In this document: in pieces, positions 62,474 through 64,000 of the stretch
How the letters are laid out: each line of letters opens with the position of its first letter
Numbering within the stretch: the first letter of the stretch is position 1
The notes under the pieces: generated by a model
Database searches by the model: none
Told to the model about the DNA's origin: nothing
What the model saw: only the letters and a program-made list of their open reading frames with translations
Assembly (NCBI GenBank): GCA_965221175.1
Contig: OZ244867.1
Coordinates: 1,302,001-1,366,000 of the forward strand
Reading direction: 5' to 3'
Length of the DNA: 64,000 nucleotides
Source: JAJDZL01 sp965221175
GTDB lineage: Bacteria > Pseudomonadota > Gammaproteobacteria > Arenicellales > JAJDZL01
Program-made: the position numbers and the translations under genes

Positions 62474-63514
62474 ATGACAACACCCGCTTCTGCATATGCA
62501 AAGAGCGAAGATTTCGCTTACCAAGAACAAATTCTGCAAGGTGTTTCCCGAACATTCGCTCTAACCATCCCACATCTGCCAAAACCATTACGCGACGTTG
62601 TTGGCAATGCCTACCTGTTGTGCCGAATTGCAGATACCATCGAAGATGAACCAGCACTCAGTATCGATCAAAAGCACAAGTTCTCAGAGAGTTTCGTCAA
62701 TATCGTATCCGGCCATCAACTGTCGGAGACTTTCGCGCGAGATCTTGGAAAAGTGCTGTCGTCGTCGACAACTGAACGTGAACATGATCTGATTGCCAAT
62801 ACACCTCGTGTCATTCGAATAACCCGAGGTTTCAATGCTGTACAGGTAAGCGCTCTTGAACGCTGCGTCAGAATCATGTCACGTGGAATGACAGAGTTTC
62901 AACAGAATGCGACACTTGACGGTTTGAACAATCTGCCTCACCTTGATCGCTACTGTTATCACGTAGCAGGTGTAGTTGGCGAGATGCTCACGGAATTATT
63001 CTGTGAGTACTGCGCTGAAATGCATGACAAGCGCGACGAACTGCTTGAACTTGCAGTTTCGTTCGGTCAAGGACTGCAAATGACAAATATTTTGATGGAC
63101 ATTTGGGATGATCGGAATCGTGGCGCTTGCTGGTTGCCGCGAGACATTTTTCTCAAGGCCGGCTTTGAAATTCGCAACATGCGACCTGGTCAGAATAGCC
63201 GTGGCTTCGCGGAGGCAATGCTTGAACTGGCTGCCATTGCGAGCGCTCATCTCGCGAATGCTCTACACTACACTCTTATCATTCCAAGTCGTGAAACCGG
63301 CATACGTCGGCACTGTCTGATGGCATTGGGGATGGCTGTTTTAACGTTGCGCAAAATTCGAGCAAATCCGAATTTTTCAGCCCGACAGGAAGTCAAGATT
63401 TCTCGCTATAGCGTATGGGCAGTGGTTATCACCTCAAGTGTTCTAGCTCGCTCCAACATCGTACTCAAATTCCTCTTCAAGTGTTTCAGCCGGAGTCTTA
63501 CCGCTAAGGAATAA
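62474..63514 (+). CDS. Squalene/phytoene synthase family protein
   Basis: A 346-residue head-to-head prenyl synthase. The first aspartate-rich motif is DTIED (residues 54-58, in CRIADTIEDE). The second region is GLQMTNILMDIWDDRNRG (about 201-218), with YCYHVAGVVGEML between. The sequence is closer to squalene synthases of the eukaryotic-like type than to the HpnC/HpnD pair, and no HpnE or cyclase gene is adjacent. It would join two farnesyl diphosphates to squalene (or a precursor of hopanoids or carotenoids). A C-terminal hydrophobic stretch (SVWAVVITSSVLARSNIVLK) may anchor it to the membrane. Confidence 0.85.
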   Translation: MTTPASAYAKSEDFAYQEQILQGVSRTFALTIPHLPKPLRDVVGNAYLLCRIADTIEDEPALSIDQKHKFSESFVNIVSGHQLSETFARDLGKVLSSSTTEREHDLIANTPRVIRITRGFNAVQVSALERCVRIMSRGMTEFQQNATLDGLNNLPHLDRYCYHVAGVVGEMLTELFCEYCAEMHDKRDELLELAVSFGQGLQMTNILMDIWDDRNRGACWLPRDIFLKAGFEIRNMRPGQNSRGFAEAMLELAAIASAHLANALHYTLIIPSRETGIRRHCLMALGMAVLTLRKIRANPNFSARQEVKISRYSVWAVVITSSVLARSNIVLKFLFKCFSRSLTAKE

Positions 63515-63692
63515 ACCAGCTGACCAGGCCGAGCGACTTCCTGACAAACTCCTATTCAGCGCACTGTTTAACTGCCTGAATCGCGACAGCAGTTCTCATT
63601 TTAGGTATTCATTTTAATTTCCATGTAATCTCCATGTGTTTGAAAAAAGCGGAATTGAGTATCCGGCTTGTCAGCCGGGAGGTGATATCAAG
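63515..63692. other. Gap between squalene synthase and the edge transposase
   Basis: About 178 bases, probably including the right end of the insertion element whose transposase runs off the window. I did not identify the terminal repeat. Confidence 0.3.
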
Positions 63693-64000
63693 CTACGGGG
63701 GCGGTCGCGGTTGTGGGTCGGCAGTGGTACTGAGAAGCGCTTGCCAGTTTTCAAAGTAAAGATAGCAGTTGATGATGTCAATGGCGACAAAGAACCGATG
63801 TTTTCTGGAAAACCTGGCTCTGGCGGCCTGCCACAGTTCGCACAGGTGGTTGCATACGGCATGAAACGCAAATGCGATCAGGTTCAAAGTCATCAGTGTG
63901 TCGGACAGCCCCTGTTTGCCGTGGCCGAAGTTATGCTCCATGTGATAGCCGTGTTTTTTCAACAGGTTAAACCCTTCGTTTTCAATCTTCCAGCGCGCCC
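63693..64000 (-). CDS. DDE transposase, C-terminal part (cut by window edge)
   Basis: The minus strand reads ARWKIENEGFNLLKKHGYHM, then EHNFGHGKQGLSDTLMTLNL, in an open frame of about 102 codons ending at a TAG at 63693-63695. The block W.IENE.FN.LK..GY..EH..GHG is characteristic of IS4-like/ISNCY transposases after the third catalytic acid (the Glu in IENE). The first part lies beyond base 64000, so completeness cannot be judged. Confidence 0.75.
   Translation of the reverse strand, partial: ARWKIENEGFNLLKKHGYHMEHNFGHGKQGLSDTLMTLNLIAFAFHAVCNHLCELWQAARARFSRKHRFFVAIDIINCYLYFENWQALLSTTADPQPRPPP

Noticed and set aside
1..64000. tRNA, rRNA, riboswitch or CRISPR elements
   Set aside because: Looked for T-loop motifs, known riboswitch cores and short spaced repeats by eye and found none convincing; a covariance-model scan would be needed to exclude them.

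Overview
The window comes from a Gram-negative proteobacterium, most likely gammaproteobacterial, but I cannot name a genus. The evidence is a two-partner (type Vb) secretion system with an outer-membrane translocator, a roughly 1600-residue NAD-specific glutamate dehydrogenase, a HutF-type histidine pathway, Liv and Pot-like ABC transporters, and a lipoate cassette of the kind known from sulfur-oxidising bacteria. Base composition is uneven. The shaft of the large TpsA protein (about 31.5-37.8 kb) is visibly GC-richer than its surroundings, and its tail and many neighbouring genes are AT-richer.

Layout. 1-2.0 kb: the edge of a bacterial microcompartment (BMC) operon, with a shell protein running off the left edge and an acylating aldehyde dehydrogenase whose C-terminal tail looks like an encapsulation peptide. 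2.1-12.3 kb: NAD-glutamate dehydrogenase, a divergent AraC-type regulator, and a four-gene polyamine-type ABC transporter. 12.5-13.4 kb: a PIN toxin with an unusual antitoxin, behind a promoter overlapped by a palindrome. 13.8-14.7 kb: an EamA permease. 14.8-20.3 kb: histidine utilisation genes (hutC-hutF on minus, hutI-hutG remnant-hutU on plus), with a HutC-type palindrome in the divergent gap and a badly deleted hutG. 20.5-24.9 kb: a complete five-gene branched-chain-type ABC transporter. 25.0-25.8 kb: decaying genes (a frameshifted cytochrome c and a cut-off HNH-like protein).

26.4-52.7 kb is the accessory core. A TpsA adhesin, its TpsB translocator and a Sel1-repeat protein are followed by a 2570-residue TpsA exoprotein ending in a PD-(D/E)XK nuclease-like domain. 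Next come two tiny coupled ORFs and an ankyrin-repeat protein. The whole unit of exoprotein 3' half, small ORFs and ankyrin gene, about 6.1 kb, is present a second time immediately downstream. The second copy lacks the exoprotein N-terminus and has a broken IS1634-type transposase at the joint. Its shaft is almost identical to the first, while tail, small ORFs and half of the ankyrin gene have diverged. This is the architecture of an orphan toxin/immunity module that can recombine into the expressed gene. An intact IS3-family element with a 3-bp target duplication, a 729-residue protein made almost entirely of 34-residue ankyrin repeats, and a 204-bp third scrap of the exoprotein follow.

53.2-57.1 kb: a membrane protein fused to a spermidine-synthase-like domain lacking the usual catalytic acid, a small lipoprotein, and a ChaN-type protein. 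57.3-62.2 kb: a five-gene minus-strand operon encoding a YeeE/YedE sulfur transporter, a GcvH-like lipoyl carrier, a bipartite lipoate-protein ligase and two radical SAM proteins. It matches the LipS1/LipS2-sLpl(AB) lipoate assembly pathway, with no sulfur-oxidising sHdr genes visible beside it. 62.5-63.5 kb: a squalene/phytoene synthase. The right edge cuts a transposase. No tRNA, rRNA or CRISPR array was recognised.

The two most promising systems are the duplicated TPS toxin/ankyrin module and the YeeE-lipoyl carrier-LipS cassette. The BMC edge also deserves extension to the left.
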